A stretch of 64,000 nucleotides of DNA from Listeria valentina (GCF_011800755.1 NZ_JAATJW010000006.1:1-64000), one strand, 5' to 3'; positions 45,224 to 57,420 are shown, numbered from the stretch's first letter. Translations and numbers: made by a program. The notes: generated from the sequence alone by a model not told the origin.

Positions 45224-46288
45224 TTATTTTTTAATCGTCACTTGTCCCGCATGAAATGGAAGTGGCATAATTCCCGCTTTTTGCCAAGTACTTTTGACCT
45301 TTTCCGCCGCTTTAGAGTCAGGCAAGAAAGCAATACCGCAATCGCCGCCGCCAGAACCAGATGATTTTCCTGCACCAGAACAATCCGCCGCGATTTGAGC
45401 TAATTTTTCAAGGAGCTCCGTTTCAATTTGTACTCCTGCCTGCAAGCCGAGATTTTGAAGTAAGCCTCTATTTTCCTTAATCGCCTCAAATACAATGGCT
45501 TGATCTTGTTTTTTTAACCCAGTTAGCAAATGATTGACGGCGGCTGTTGAATCCGCTAAAAATTGCTTATAAGCCAATTGATTTTTTTGCTTAAACAACT
45601 GAATTTCAGAAACAAGACGACCCGTACTAACAGGTTTCCCCGTCCAACCAACTAAAAATGGCCAGTCAGGCATCGTTAGTCTTTCAATTTTTAAAGCTGG
45701 CCAATCGTTTTCAATAAACCAGTTTAAAGATTCATAAGGCAAATGCCGCTTGATCCATTCCTGATCAAAAGTTGTATAGGCAATAAAGCCACCATACATA
45801 CAAGAAGCAATATCTCCGCAAGAACCATTTCCCTGCACAACAAGATGTGAAAGGGCAGCAAGTTTAAATCTTGTCAGCAAATCTGTTTCTGGCGCAAATT
45901 TTTCAAGCAGCGCATTGACAACAGCCACTGTTGCCGCAGCACTTGAACCAAGTCCGTATTTAAAACCGGAAGCATCGATCAATTCTGTTTGAATCGTCAT
46001 CTTAACCGGCGTAAGCGGAATTCCCCGAGCTTTCAAATAAGCCGTCACGGTATTGATCGCTTCAGCTGTAAATGACCAGTGTTCTCCGCTTGCTTTCATC
46101 TCTTCGCCCGTTTTCCAAGTCACTTGGTCTTCATAATGCGGAATTTTGAGTTCATTTTTTGGCGCGTCTTCAAGAACCAATGTGATGTAGCGATCCACTG
46201 CAGCTAAAACCGCCGTGTGGCCAGATTCAACTACTGCATATTCACCTGCTATATAAAGTTTTCCAGGAATTTTAATTTTAATTTTCAT
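45224..46288 (-). CDS. mvaK2: Phosphomevalonate kinase
   Basis: A 354-residue GHMP kinase: IPGKLYIAGEYAV at 8-20, ATP loop YGLGSSAAATVAV near 108 and the C-terminal GKSSGSGGGDCGIAF. Makes diphosphomevalonate in the mevalonate route to isoprenoids. Overlaps mvaD by 11 bp; last gene of the unit. Confidence 0.95.
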   Translation of the reverse strand: MKIKIKIPGKLYIAGEYAVVESGHTAVLAAVDRYITLVLEDAPKNELKIPHYEDQVTWKTGEEMKASGEHWSFTAEAINTVTAYLKARGIPLTPVKMTIQTELIDASGFKYGLGSSAAATVAVVNALLEKFAPETDLLTRFKLAALSHLVVQGNGSCGDIASCMYGGFIAYTTFDQEWIKRHLPYESLNWFIENDWPALKIERLTMPDWPFLVGWTGKPVSTGRLVSEIQLFKQKNQLAYKQFLADSTAAVNHLLTGLKKQDQAIVFEAIKENRGLLQNLGLQAGVQIETELLEKLAQIAADCSGAGKSSGSGGGDCGIAFLPDSKAAEKVKSTWQKAGIMPLPFHAGQVTIKK

Positions 46289-47249
46289 TCTGAATCACCT
46301 TAGCTCCTTCACCTGCGTGACAAATTAAAACGCGACCTACCAATTGATCAATTCGACTGGCTACCTTTTCTTCGTCTTGCCTTAAACATACAATTTTAAC
46401 ATTTGGTCCAGCATCCATTGTAAAATAAGCTTCAATTCCGTCAGCCCGCAACTCTCTCACAGCTTCCATCACAAGCAGTGATTCCTGACTAAAATACGTG
46501 AATGGCGGGTTGGCACTTAATGTTGTTGCGTGCATTTTCATTGCATTATGCTCCAAAATCTCACCAACTTGTGTGAAATCAGAGTTCGCGAAAGCTTTTT
46601 TGATAGCTTCCAAATCCAGTTCAGCTGTTCTCGTCCATTCAGCAAAAAAAGGGGAGGTAAGAACCGTTTGTTTCATTCCATTTCGACTGGAAATTTTTTT
46701 AGGTTGATCAGACACAATCGCGACGACAACAGCAAGTTGATCAGTTAAATCACTTTCAAAAGGAACCGCATAAGAATCCGATCCATCCGCATTTTCACCT
46801 TTTTGCCAAATCGCCAAGCCGCCAAAAATAGAACGACTAGCAGAGCCAGATCCAAGCCGGGCGAGTCGAGATAGAGCCATCTTCGAATCCTTTCGCCCAA
46901 GTGACGCTGAAGCCGCAGTTGCAAGAGCTGCAAACGCCGAAGCAGAAGAAGCCAGCCCTGCCGCAGTAGGCACATGATTTTCCGAATGGATCACCGCGCG
47001 CGAAGTAATACCAAATTCATGTCGCAAAACATTCAAATACCGCTGAACTTTCTTGTCTTCGCGTTCCTCACCATTTAAAATGAGTAGATCCTTTTTCTGC
47101 GAATCGATCCATTCAAAAGTGGTTTCCGTAAAAAACTTATCAAGCGTAATTGATAAACTGCTGTTGGAAGGCAAAATCAACTTTTCATCCCGTTTACCCC
47201 AATACTTAATAAGCGCTATATTGGTGTGAGCTACCGCTGTTACTTTCAT
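46278..47249 (-). CDS. mvaD: Diphosphomevalonate decarboxylase
   Basis: A 323-residue GHMP-family enzyme making isopentenyl diphosphate. ATG at 47249 has GGAGAAGGAA; product begins MKVTAVAHTNIALIKYWGKR, the family N-terminus. ATP loop PTAAGLASSASAFAALA near 100 and the catalytic Asp in FTMDAGPNVK near 275. Its start overlaps the end of mvaK1 by 44 bp, so translation is coupled. Confidence 0.95.
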   Translation of the reverse strand: MKVTAVAHTNIALIKYWGKRDEKLILPSNSSLSITLDKFFTETTFEWIDSQKKDLLILNGEEREDKKVQRYLNVLRHEFGITSRAVIHSENHVPTAAGLASSASAFAALATAASASLGRKDSKMALSRLARLGSGSASRSIFGGLAIWQKGENADGSDSYAVPFESDLTDQLAVVVAIVSDQPKKISSRNGMKQTVLTSPFFAEWTRTAELDLEAIKKAFANSDFTQVGEILEHNAMKMHATTLSANPPFTYFSQESLLVMEAVRELRADGIEAYFTMDAGPNVKIVCLRQDEEKVASRIDQLVGRVLICHAGEGAKVIQNEN

Positions 47250-48174
47250 GCGTTCCTTCTCCAATCGTAAAAATCCATTCTTCACTAGCACCCGCTTCAT
47301 GGAGAGCCTTCACTAACGATTCAGCTTGCTTTTTGCTAGAAACAAGAGCTACCATACAACCGCCACGTCCGCCTCCGGTCAACTTCGCACCCGCTGCACC
47401 ATTTTGCAAGGCTACATGAATCAGCTTTTCTAGGCTTGCATCACTAACCGTAAGTTCCTCCAAAATAGCTTGAGCAGCATTCATCGCTTTTCCTACTTGC
47501 TGAATGTCCGCTTCACCTTCAAGTTGCTTCCGTATTTCCCGGGAAATATTTCCAAGTTCCTGAATCATCGGTTTGAATTTTTTCGGCTGCGTTTCAAGCA
47601 ACCTTCCAACATCCGCAACCGCGGCGCGCGTCTCACTGGGAATCCCCGTGTCAGCTACTACCAAAAAGAGCTTTTCATGAAAGTGCATCGTTTCAAGGGC
47701 CAAATCTCTTTCAAACCAAACTGGCTTTTCAGTTACAACCGTGACTGCATCGATACCACTTGGGTTCCCATGAGCTATTTTTTCAGATTGATTTACAAAT
47801 TCGAGCAACGCCTCATCTGTCAGTTCTTGCTTAAAATAGGCAAATAAGGCACGGGCTACACTTGCCGCTACCGCAGCACTTGAGCCGAGACCACGTCCGA
47901 TTGGTATTTCCGTCAAAACGCGAATCAAAACGGGTTCCGTTCCAATCTTCGTTAAAATGGCCTCGACCATTTCTTTAATCCCAAAGAGAATCGGGGGCAT
48001 ATTATCCAAATCGCCTGTAAAAAAAGCAGACGAGAATTTAGTTTTTTGATTAGTTGGCAAAACCTCTGTTTCAATGACAGCCTGCGAAAAAGGTACAGCA
48101 ATTGCAGGTTCACCATAAACAACAGCGTGTTCGCCACATAGTATTAATTTTGCAGTTGCACGTCCTGTAGCCAA
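47206..48174 (-). CDS. mvaK1: Mevalonate kinase
   Basis: A 322-residue GHMP kinase. TTG at 48174 is taken as the start since the product then begins MATGRATAKLILCGEHAVVY, matching the family, and GGAG is upstream; the open frame to 48231 overlaps the transporter gene. ATP loop GRGLGSSAAVAASV near 95; IDAVTV substrate region; GGGRGGCM near the C-terminus. Only 22 bp from the TctA-like gene with no terminator between, so it is probably co-transcribed with it. Confidence 0.95.
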   Translation of the reverse strand: MATGRATAKLILCGEHAVVYGEPAIAVPFSQAVIETEVLPTNQKTKFSSAFFTGDLDNMPPILFGIKEMVEAILTKIGTEPVLIRVLTEIPIGRGLGSSAAVAASVARALFAYFKQELTDEALLEFVNQSEKIAHGNPSGIDAVTVVTEKPVWFERDLALETMHFHEKLFLVVADTGIPSETRAAVADVGRLLETQPKKFKPMIQELGNISREIRKQLEGEADIQQVGKAMNAAQAILEELTVSDASLEKLIHVALQNGAAGAKLTGGGRGGCMVALVSSKKQAESLVKALHEAGASEEWIFTIGEGTHESNSGSSHQYSAY

Positions 48175-48196
48175 TTGGCTCCATTCCTTCCTGATT

Positions 48197-49549
48197 TTAG
48201 AATAACGTTGTGACAATCCAAGGTGCAGCATAAAGCGTCATAAATAACACACCAAAGTTGATCCCGAGTCGACTAAGTGCGCCTGACACAATTGCGACAA
48301 GAAGTACACCCATCATATTGATAAATCCACCATCCATGTAGCTAAGCATCATGACAAGCGCAATAAATAATCCTAAAATCGCTTCATGTGGAATAAATTT
48401 AAACACAAAACGACAAATTTGCTGGGAATACTTCATGATAACATAATATGTTAGTCCAAGTCCTACAACTGAACCGACAATCGTTGCAATCGTGAATTCC
48501 GACATCGTGAGCAAGTGGTGCATATTTTTCTCTAACGTGAAAACAGGAGGGGCATTAAAAAGCGGATTTGCCGGACCAATCGCAACAGGCGACAGGGGAA
48601 CCCCAAGTGCGATAAGTGGAATCAATAGCCCCGCCAAATAAGTCGAATGTGCCAAACCTTCCATACTAGCCAGAGCAATTTTTGCCTTCTTAATCGGATT
48701 CTTCACTCGGCTCACAACCGCTTCACCAAATAGCACTGTCATTCCAACCGGACTCATAAAAAAGGTAAAACAGCCAGCAATAGAAGTTCCAAGCGTCGCC
48801 CAAGATTCTTGCTTCGTTAATACCTTGAACGGATTAGGAAATCCCTTTTGTTTTTCAACATTTGCAATCACAATCTCGCGCTTATCTTGTTTAGGCAATT
48901 TTTCACGATGTTCTTTATTCAGCAGCGAAATCATACTAAAAATCATCGGACCGATCGTAATCCCAAGGAAAAATGAAATCGTGATCGTTTTCGTTTCAGG
49001 AACCGCGCCAACACCCCAATACAAATAACGCATTCCCTCGATGAGCAAACTGAAAGGTAAAATAGCGAGTAACGATAAAATTTTATTTTTACTTACTAAG
49101 GCAAGAAATATAGCGCCAATAAAGAAAACAGGGGCCGAGTACTTCGTAATCACTTCGGATAGCGGGGCCAAAAGACCTGCCAAAGCTAAACTAATTGGAA
49201 CAGCCACAATTGTTCCGATAGCAGCACCAGAAGCCATTTTGCGTATCCCAACAACTGATTGACCAGCCTCTTTCAAGGTGAGCCCATAAGGGACCATTGG
49301 CGAGGCCATAACCCCACCCGGTGTTCCTGCAACAGCGACAGGTACTGCGTCCGTCAAATTAAGCGTCACAACAGCCGAAACAAAAAAAGCAAGCACAACC
49401 ATCGGCGAAACGCCTAATAAAACGAGAGCAAGAGTCACAGGAGCAAGTACTGCTGTTTCATCTGTCCCGGGAGCAATCCCAATAATCGTATAAATTCCAG
49501 CTGCGAGAACAGAATCAAGAATCATTTCAATCACAAGTTGAAGCGTCAT
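48197..49549 (-). CDS. TctA-family (tripartite tricarboxylate transporter) large permease
   Basis: A 450-residue membrane protein with about ten helices. GIAPGTDETAVLAPVTLAL near residue 25, GTPGGVMASPMVPYG near 75 and the repeat-like ASMEGLAHSTYLAGLLIPLI near 290 correspond to the PGxxx-substrate loops of TctA permeases, which import citrate and similar carboxylates with a binding protein. It is shorter than usual TctA (about 500), and no TctC binding protein is nearby. It overlaps the upstream gene (ATGA). The Fur-box promoter suggests a ferric-chelate or iron-linked substrate; that is inference. Confidence 0.75.
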   Translation of the reverse strand: MTLQLVIEMILDSVLAAGIYTIIGIAPGTDETAVLAPVTLALVLLGVSPMVVLAFFVSAVVTLNLTDAVPVAVAGTPGGVMASPMVPYGLTLKEAGQSVVGIRKMASGAAIGTIVAVPISLALAGLLAPLSEVITKYSAPVFFIGAIFLALVSKNKILSLLAILPFSLLIEGMRYLYWGVGAVPETKTITISFFLGITIGPMIFSMISLLNKEHREKLPKQDKREIVIANVEKQKGFPNPFKVLTKQESWATLGTSIAGCFTFFMSPVGMTVLFGEAVVSRVKNPIKKAKIALASMEGLAHSTYLAGLLIPLIALGVPLSPVAIGPANPLFNAPPVFTLEKNMHHLLTMSEFTIATIVGSVVGLGLTYYVIMKYSQQICRFVFKFIPHEAILGLFIALVMMLSYMDGGFINMMGVLLVAIVSGALSRLGINFGVLFMTLYAAPWIVTTLF

Positions 49550-49800
49550 TTGTCAGTCGCCTCCGTCTCATCACTTTCACGAAGCGTTCGTTTCGGCTTG
49601 ATGATTAAACTTGAAATGATGAAGCCGATGATGGCACCGCCTAGCCCAAAGAAAAGGGGCATTGGTGCTTTCCCGGGAGCAATAAAATAACCTCCCATGG
49701 TAAATCCTATACAAATAATGATTGCAAGAATCAAATCCTTTATGTTGACAAGATCCGCCCAAATTTCAACATTTTGCGAATCCTTGTTTTTCTTGGTCAT
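49546..49800 (-). CDS. Small membrane protein, possible TctB-like partner
   Basis: An 84-residue protein with two predicted helices (about 20-40 and 48-68) and charged ends. ATG at 49800 with TAGGAGA upstream; a start at 49821 has no site. It is far smaller than normal TctB (about 150 residues, four helices) and I do not recognise its family, but its gene overlaps the TctA-like gene by four bases, which suggests a shared complex. Confidence 0.6.
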   Translation of the reverse strand: MTKKNKDSQNVEIWADLVNIKDLILAIIICIGFTMGGYFIAPGKAPMPLFFGLGGAIIGFIISSLIIKPKRTLRESDETEATDK

Positions 49801-49847
49801 TCTTTCTCCTACTTTCTGCACAAGGTTTGCTATTAAAATAGACTACT

Positions 49848-49882
49848 ATGATAATGATAATCATTTCATTGATTTTTTTCAA
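49848..49882 (-). promoter_or_regulatory. Promoter with Fur box
   Basis: Minus-strand TTGAAA (49877-49882), 17-bp spacer, TATCAT (49854-49859). On the + strand 49850-49868 reads GATAATGATAATCATTTCA, identical to the classical 19-bp Fur box in its first 16 positions. The box covers the -10, so iron-loaded Fur should repress. Confidence 0.82.
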
Positions 49883-49910
49883 TCTTACTTGACTGTAAAT
49901 TTTTATTCAT

Positions 49911-49953
49911 AAAAAAACAGATGGCACATTGAGAAGAATCTCAACGTGCCATC
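49911..49953 (-). terminator. gyrA terminator
   Basis: GATGGCACGTTGAGA/TCTCAATGTGCCATC stem followed by seven Ts on the minus strand. Confidence 0.88.
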
Positions 49954-49967
49954 CGCATATAATTTCA

Positions 49968-52499
49968 TTATTCTTCTAAGTTTGGTCCGTCTTCTTCAAA
50001 ACTTTCATCTGGAACTTCTGTTCTTAAGGTTTGATCGTCTTCTGTTTCTTCTTCCTCAAGTATTTCATCATCTTCTTTAGGAACTTTAGCAACAGTAGCA
50101 ACTTTTTCGTTTTCATCCAAACGAATCAGTTTCACACCCATCGTGCTTCTTCCAGTTTCAGATACAGTTTCCACTTCAAAACGAATCAAGACGCCATGAA
50201 TCGTCATCAACATGATATCTTCATCGCCAGAAACGGTCTTCATCGAAACAAGTGGACCATTCTTTTCAGTAATAGATACGGTTTTAACACCCATACCGCC
50301 ACGATTACGAAGCGGATACTGTTCGGCAGGGGTTTGTTTCCCGTAACCGTTCTCCGTCACGACAAGCACGTTCTGGTCATCTTCAAGCACTTCCATGCCA
50401 ATTACTTCATCATCATTATGAAGACGAATTCCGCGCACTCCAGCAGCCGTACGACCCATTACCCGAATATTATCTTCTGGGAAATAAATTGATTGACCTG
50501 CTTTCGTTGCAATAATCATCTTCTTACTGCCATCAGTCATTTGAACAGAGATGAGTTCATCATTTTCACGAAGATCCACTGCACGTAAACCGCTTTGACG
50601 GATATTCGCAAATTGAGAAAGGGCAGAGCGCTTCACAACACCGTGTTTCGTTGCAAAGAAGAGATAATCATCATCAGTGAATTCACTTAAATTGATGACC
50701 GTATTCACTTGTTCTTGGCTTTCAATGCCTAGCAAATTGATTAGCGGGATTCCTTTTGCCGTACGTCCGTACTCAGGAACCTCGTAACCTTTCGCCCGGT
50801 AGACTTTCCCTGTATTCGTAAAGAATAGGAGAGTATCATGCGTGCTCGTTGCGATCAAATGTTCCACAAAGTCATCTTCATGAGTGGACATGCCTTGAAT
50901 TCCACGACCACCACGGCGCTGACTCCGATACGTAGACAGCGGCAAACGCTTGATGTAGCCTTTTTTCGTTAATGTAATTGCCACTTCTTCTTCAGGAATA
51001 AGGTCCTCATCTTCAATGCTGACAAGGTCTCCCGTTAAGATTTCTGTGCGGCGTTTATCGCTATACTTCTGTTTGATTTCTTCTAATTCTTCACGAATAA
51101 CTTCGAGAATACGTTCTTCATCAGCCAGAATCGCTTTTAATTCATTGATTAGCTGCATCAAATTGTTGTATTCTTCCTCGATTTTCTCGCGTTCTAAACC
51201 TGTTAAACGTTGCAAACGCATATCGAGAATGGCTTGTGATTGCTTTTCAGACAAGCTAAATTGTGTCATCAAGCCTTCTTTAGCGATTTCAGTTGTCTTC
51301 GATCCTCGAATCAAACTAATCACGGCATCAATATTATCAAGTGCAATTCGTAAACCTTCCAAAATATGCGCACGTGCTTCCGCTTTACGCAAATCAAATT
51401 CAGTTCTACGACGAATAACGACTTTTTGATGTTCTAGATAATGATATAGAATTTGTTTTAAATTCAACACTTTTGGATGGCTGTCAACAAGCGCCAACAT
51501 GTTAATCCCAAAAGTAGTTTGTAGTGCTGTCATTTTATACAAATTATTGACAACTACACTTGCACTAATGTCACGACGAACTTCAATGACAATCCGCATA
51601 CCTGAACGGTCAGATTCATCATTCAGTTCAGTAATTCCATCAATTTTCTTCTCACGAGCCAATTCAGCAATCCGCTCAATCAGCCGTGCTTTATTCACTT
51701 GATAAGGCAATTCCGTAATCAAAATGGTTTCTTTTCCATTACTCTTTGTTTCAATATCCACGCGAGCACGAACAGTGATGGATCCACGTCCTGTTTCATA
51801 AGCCCGTCTAATTCCGCTACGTCCCATAATAAGACCAGCAGTAGGGAAGTCAGGTCCCGGAATATATTCCATTAGTTCTCGAATCGAAATATCTGGATTA
51901 TGACTTAATGCAAGGACCCCATCAATGACTTCACCAAGATGGTGCGTTGGAATATTTGTAGCCATCCCAACCGCAATCCCAGATGAACCATTGACAAGCA
52001 AGTTTGGAAAACGTGCTGGCAAAATTGACGGCTCTTTTTCCGAACCATCATAGTTATCTTCATAATCAATCGTGTCTTTATTGATATCTCGCAAAAGTTC
52101 CATCGAGATTTTTGACATCCGCGCTTCCGTATAACGCATCGCAGCAGCCATATCTCCATCGACAGAACCAAAGTTTCCGTGTCCATCAACAAGCATATAA
52201 CGATAACTGAAATCCTGCGCCATCCGAACCATCGTGAAGTACACAGCTGAGTCACCATGCGGATGATACTTACCAATTACTTCACCGACAATACGAGCCG
52301 ATTTTTTGTAGGCCTTGTCAGAAGTCATTCCCAGATCATTCATTGCATATAAAATCCTGCGGTGAACGGGTTTAAGTCCGTCACGCACATCAGGAAGGGC
52401 ACGAGCAACGATAACACTCATTGCATAATCTAGGAAAGACGTTCGCATTTCTTTATTTAAATTAACTTCTTTGACTCGATGATCTGGTGTTTCTGCCAT
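49968..52499 (-). CDS. gyrA: DNA gyrase subunit A
   Basis: An 843-residue type II topoisomerase subunit. Winged-helix/tower cleavage domain with catalytic Tyr in [12 protein letters not shown] near residue 124, coiled coil near 430-490 ([14 protein letters not shown]), a beta-pinwheel C-terminal domain with the GyrA box-like [10 protein letters not shown] near 535, and an acidic tail. In the quinolone-determining region the sequence is [10 protein letters not shown]: Ser84 is present but position 88, acidic in nearly all gyrases, is Phe (codon TTC). Follows gyrB by 65 bp. Confidence 0.98.
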   Translation of the reverse strand: MAETPDHRVKEVNLNKEMRTSFLDYAMSVIVARALPDVRDGLKPVHRRILYAMNDLGMTSDKAYKKSARIVGEVIGKYHPHGDSAVYFTMVRMAQDFSYRYMLVDGHGNFGSVDGDMAAAMRYTEARMSKISMELLRDINKDTIDYEDNYDGSEKEPSILPARFPNLLVNGSSGIAVGMATNIPTHHLGEVIDGVLALSHNPDISIRELMEYIPGPDFPTAGLIMGRSGIRRAYETGRGSITVRARVDIETKSNGKETILITELPYQVNKARLIERIAELAREKKIDGITELNDESDRSGMRIVIEVRRDISASVVVNNLYKMTALQTTFGINMLALVDSHPKVLNLKQILYHYLEHQKVVIRRRTEFDLRKAEARAHILEGLRIALDNIDAVISLIRGSKTTEIAKEGLMTQFSLSEKQSQAILDMRLQRLTGLEREKIEEEYNNLMQLINELKAILADEERILEVIREELEEIKQKYSDKRRTEILTGDLVSIEDEDLIPEEEVAITLTKKGYIKRLPLSTYRSQRRGGRGIQGMSTHEDDFVEHLIATSTHDTLLFFTNTGKVYRAKGYEVPEYGRTAKGIPLINLLGIESQEQVNTVINLSEFTDDDYLFFATKHGVVKRSALSQFANIRQSGLRAVDLRENDELISVQMTDGSKKMIIATKAGQSIYFPEDNIRVMGRTAAGVRGIRLHNDDEVIGMEVLEDDQNVLVVTENGYGKQTPAEQYPLRNRGGMGVKTVSITEKNGPLVSMKTVSGDEDIMLMTIHGVLIRFEVETVSETGRSTMGVKLIRLDENEKVATVAKVPKEDDEILEEEETEDDQTLRTEVPDESFEEDGPNLEE

Positions 52500-52564
52500 T
52501 ATAGCGAAACCTCCCTTTCCAATTCTAAGCTAAATTAGATTTGATTATTTCCCAGGAAATAAAA

Positions 52565-54502
<1,938 letters not shown>

Positions 54503-54548
54503 CTAAGCTTCACCGCACTTTCTCATTTTCTATTATATCAACCTAAAA

Positions 54549-55655
54549 TTAGGATTTTTTTATGTGACCTTTTTCCACTTCAAAAGTAGTAGCTTGTTCA
54601 AGCTTTGCGTGTTTAATCCCGCTCACACTTGTTGTCGTAACAAATGTTTGTACTTTGCCAGAAATCGTTTCAAGCAAATGAGACTGCCTATAGTCATCAA
54701 GTTCACTTAACACATCATCAAGCAAGAGGAGGGGATATTCCTTTGTTTCTTCATGAATCAAGTCAATTTCAGCAAGTTTTACAGATAAAGCTGTTGTCCG
54801 CTGTTGACCTTGCGAGCCGAACACTTGTACATTTTGCCCATTAACATAAAATAGAGAATCATCCCGATGCGGTCCGATAAGTGTGACGCCTCGGTCGATT
54901 TCTCTTTGCCGAATGGTTTTCATTTTTTCAAGTAAGTTCTGTAAATAATCGCCGTCCTGATCGAGTGAAACGGAAGGCTTATACTCAATTTGCAGCGTTT
55001 CAAGCCCTCGCGAAATATCATGATGGATCGGAGCTGCATAAGCTTGCAACTTTTGGATAAACGCGGAACGCCTTTCCGTCAATTTAATGGCGACCTCTGC
55101 AAATTGCTCATCAAGAATGCCGAGCATGACTTCATCAAAGTTCTTCTTCAGTTTTGCTTGCTTTAAAAATTGGTTTCGCTGATGTAAGATCCGCTGAAAA
55201 ACACTTAAATCATGTAAATAAACAGGCTGCATTTGGCCGATTTCCATATTCATAAAGCGTCGTCTTACGCCTGGTGCACCTTTTACAAGCGTTAAATCTT
55301 CTGGGGCAAACATGACCACATTTAAATTTCCAACATACTGACTCAACTTTTTTTGCTCAATGTGATTGACCTTTGCTTTTTTTCCTTGTTGAGTAAGCGT
55401 GAGTTCAAGTGGCAGAGTTTGTCCGTGTTTTTCAATTCGTCCGCTGATCTTTGCTTCCGCTTTATCCCACTGGATAAAATCTTTGTCATTTGTCGTCCGA
55501 TGCGACTTAGCAAGCGAAAGCATCAATATCGCTTCTAATAAATTTGTTTTTCCTTGAGCATTTTCGCCAAGAAATACATTGATAGACGGGTCGAGATCGA
55601 GTGTAAGTTCATGATAGTTTCGGAAATTTTTAAGCGTTAATTGTTTTAACAGCAT
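54549..55655 (-). CDS. recF: DNA replication/repair protein RecF
   Basis: A 368-residue SMC-like ATPase: Walker [14 protein letters not shown] near 30, signature [17 protein letters not shown] near 285, Walker [14 protein letters not shown] near 315. Loads RecA at gaps. Ten bases after yaaA. Confidence 0.97.
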   Translation of the reverse strand: MLLKQLTLKNFRNYHELTLDLDPSINVFLGENAQGKTNLLEAILMLSLAKSHRTTNDKDFIQWDKAEAKISGRIEKHGQTLPLELTLTQQGKKAKVNHIEQKKLSQYVGNLNVVMFAPEDLTLVKGAPGVRRRFMNMEIGQMQPVYLHDLSVFQRILHQRNQFLKQAKLKKNFDEVMLGILDEQFAEVAIKLTERRSAFIQKLQAYAAPIHHDISRGLETLQIEYKPSVSLDQDGDYLQNLLEKMKTIRQREIDRGVTLIGPHRDDSLFYVNGQNVQVFGSQGQQRTTALSVKLAEIDLIHEETKEYPLLLLDDVLSELDDYRQSHLLETISGKVQTFVTTTSVSGIKHAKLEQATTFEVEKGHIKKS

Positions 55656-55664
55656 GCTTTTTTC

Positions 55665-55883
55665 CTAAGATTGTTCAATCTTAACTTTTCCTTTTCCGGG
55701 AACTAAAATGACATCGCCATTCCGCAGTTTCCTGCCTCGTCTGTTATCTTGTTCGCCGTTTACATAAATCGGATGTTCGCTTAGAAATACTTTTACCATT
55801 CCCCCAGATTCAACAACATCAAGCATCTGCAAAAGCTGTCCCAGTGTTACATAGTCACTGTCTATTGTTACAATATTCGCCAA
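55665..55883 (-). CDS. yaaA: S4-domain protein YaaA/RlbA-like
   Basis: A 72-residue RNA-binding S4 domain protein (VTLGQLLQMLDVVESGGMVK; VNGEQDNRRGRKLRNGD). Conserved between dnaN and recF in Bacilli. In L. monocytogenes I recall a MATE-type gene between dnaN and this gene; it is absent here. Confidence 0.92.
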   Translation of the reverse strand: MANIVTIDSDYVTLGQLLQMLDVVESGGMVKVFLSEHPIYVNGEQDNRRGRKLRNGDVILVPGKGKVKIEQS

Positions 55884-56059
55884 AACCTCACACCCAATCT
55901 ATTTTATCGCTATCTTCTATTTTACTAAAGTTTGCCTATAATTACAAAGATTATTTTCTAAAGCATCGTTTTTCGGTTTTTTACTAAAAATAATGGGGGG
56001 ATACTATTTTAAGTGAAAAATGAAATTTAAGGCTAATATGGAGCTTCTGTAAAATTCAC

Positions 56060-56092
56060 AAAAAAAAGCCCACCTAAATTGGTGAGCTTTTT
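56060..56092 (-). terminator. dnaN terminator
   Basis: AAAAGCTCACC-AATTTA-GGTGGGCTTTT stem followed by Ts, right after the dnaN stop; it separates dnaA-dnaN from yaaA-recF-gyrBA. Confidence 0.85.
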
Positions 56093-56097
56093 ATCTA

Positions 56098-57243
56098 TTA
56101 ATAAGTTCGAACAGGTGTAATCAATTGTAAAATTTCATTTGGATTTTCCGCATCACGTGGACGAAGAACGAAAGGACGCATTGTTCCAGAAAACGAAATT
56201 TGAATATCGTCGCCTTCAAACGCACGCAAAGCATCCATCATGTATTTTCCGTTAAAGGAAATTTGTAAATCTTCGCCAGTAAAGCTTTGACTGAAGAGTT
56301 TTTCAGAAACATTCCCAATTTCAGGAGAGTTAGACGAAACCTCTACTTGTCCATTTTCCAATGTGGAAAGTTTAATTACATTATTGCGATTTTCTCTTGC
56401 GAGTAGGGAAGCACGGTCAATCGCTTGTAAAAAGGCTTTCGCGTTAATAATCAGCTCTGATTTTGTTTCAGCTGGAATCAGTCTTGAAGTATCAGGATAG
56501 CTTCCTTCGAGTAAACGCGAGTAAAATAGTAAATCTTTTAATTTAAATAAAATTTGGTTGTTGGCTAGGATGATTTCAAGTGAATCAGAAGCTTCATCCA
56601 AAATTTTATTGAGTTCTGACAAACTTTTTCCTGGGATAACAATGTTATATTCTTCAGCTTCAGGAGCTTCAATTGGAATTTCCCGAAGCGCAAGTCTATG
56701 ACTATCCGTTGCAACAGCAGTTAAAGTTCCATTTTTAATGATCCAATTTACCCCAGTAAGTACAGGACGAACTTCAATCGTTGAAACAGCAAAAACTGTT
56801 TGGCGAATAATGTTTTTGAGGACATGGATTGGAATCCGAATTTGTTTTCCTTCAGATACCTCAGGAAGTTTCGGGTATTCTAAAACGTCTAAGCCATTCA
56901 GTGTAAAGAATGCTTGTCCGGAACGAATCGTCGTTTGGTTATTAGTCGTTACTTCGATTTCAACGTTTTTATCTGGCAGTCGTCTAACGATATCTCCAAA
57001 ATATTTCGATTGTAAAACGATTCCGCCAAACGATTCGACTTCAACAATTACTTCATCTTGTTCAATAAGTGGAATAAAAGCTTCGATGGAAATATCTGAA
57101 TCGCTCCCGGTAAGCGTAACACCCTCATCATTCACATCAATTTTAATCCCAGTAAGAATTGGAATCGTTGTTCGAGCAGAAATAGCACGTGTAACTTCGT
57201 TAACAGCATTGACCAAATGATCTCGATCGATGACAAATTTCAT
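56098..57243 (-). CDS. dnaN: DNA polymerase III beta sliding clamp
   Basis: A 381-residue clamp of three similar domains, starting MKFVIDRDHLVNAVNEV at ATG 57243 with GGGGG upstream (the ATG at 57261 lacks a site) and ending in the conserved LITPVRTY. Rings DNA as a dimer and tethers PolC/DnaE. Transcribed from dnaA across the second origin box cluster. Confidence 0.97.
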   Translation of the reverse strand: MKFVIDRDHLVNAVNEVTRAISARTTIPILTGIKIDVNDEGVTLTGSDSDISIEAFIPLIEQDEVIVEVESFGGIVLQSKYFGDIVRRLPDKNVEIEVTTNNQTTIRSGQAFFTLNGLDVLEYPKLPEVSEGKQIRIPIHVLKNIIRQTVFAVSTIEVRPVLTGVNWIIKNGTLTAVATDSHRLALREIPIEAPEAEEYNIVIPGKSLSELNKILDEASDSLEIILANNQILFKLKDLLFYSRLLEGSYPDTSRLIPAETKSELIINAKAFLQAIDRASLLARENRNNVIKLSTLENGQVEVSSNSPEIGNVSEKLFSQSFTGEDLQISFNGKYMMDALRAFEGDDIQISFSGTMRPFVLRPRDAENPNEILQLITPVRTY

Positions 57244-57295
57244 GAAAAATCCCCCGTTCATTTTTATGATGTTCTTTAATTAATTAATAAGAAAA

Positions 57296-57418
57296 TCGTA
57301 ATAATAGTAATAGGCCTTGTGGATTTGTGGATAAGTAAGCTAATCCATTTTTCTTCTAAGTTTTCCACATGTGTATAACCAGTGGAAAACTAGTGTCCTG
57401 TTATCCACATTATCCACA
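57296..57418. other. oriC: oriC part 2: DnaA boxes, GC patch and DnaA-trios (unwinding element)
   Basis: Between dnaA and dnaN. TTATCCACA occurs in tandem at 57401-57409 and 57410-57418, and TGTGGATAA at 57326-57334; TTTTCCACA at 57361-57369 is near-match. Next to the box at 57326 comes GGCC and then, read 3' to 5' on the + strand from 57313, GAT-AAT-GAT-AAT-AAT-GCT, six DnaA-trios, followed by AT-rich DNA. Confidence 0.85.
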
Positions 57419-57420
57419 GT

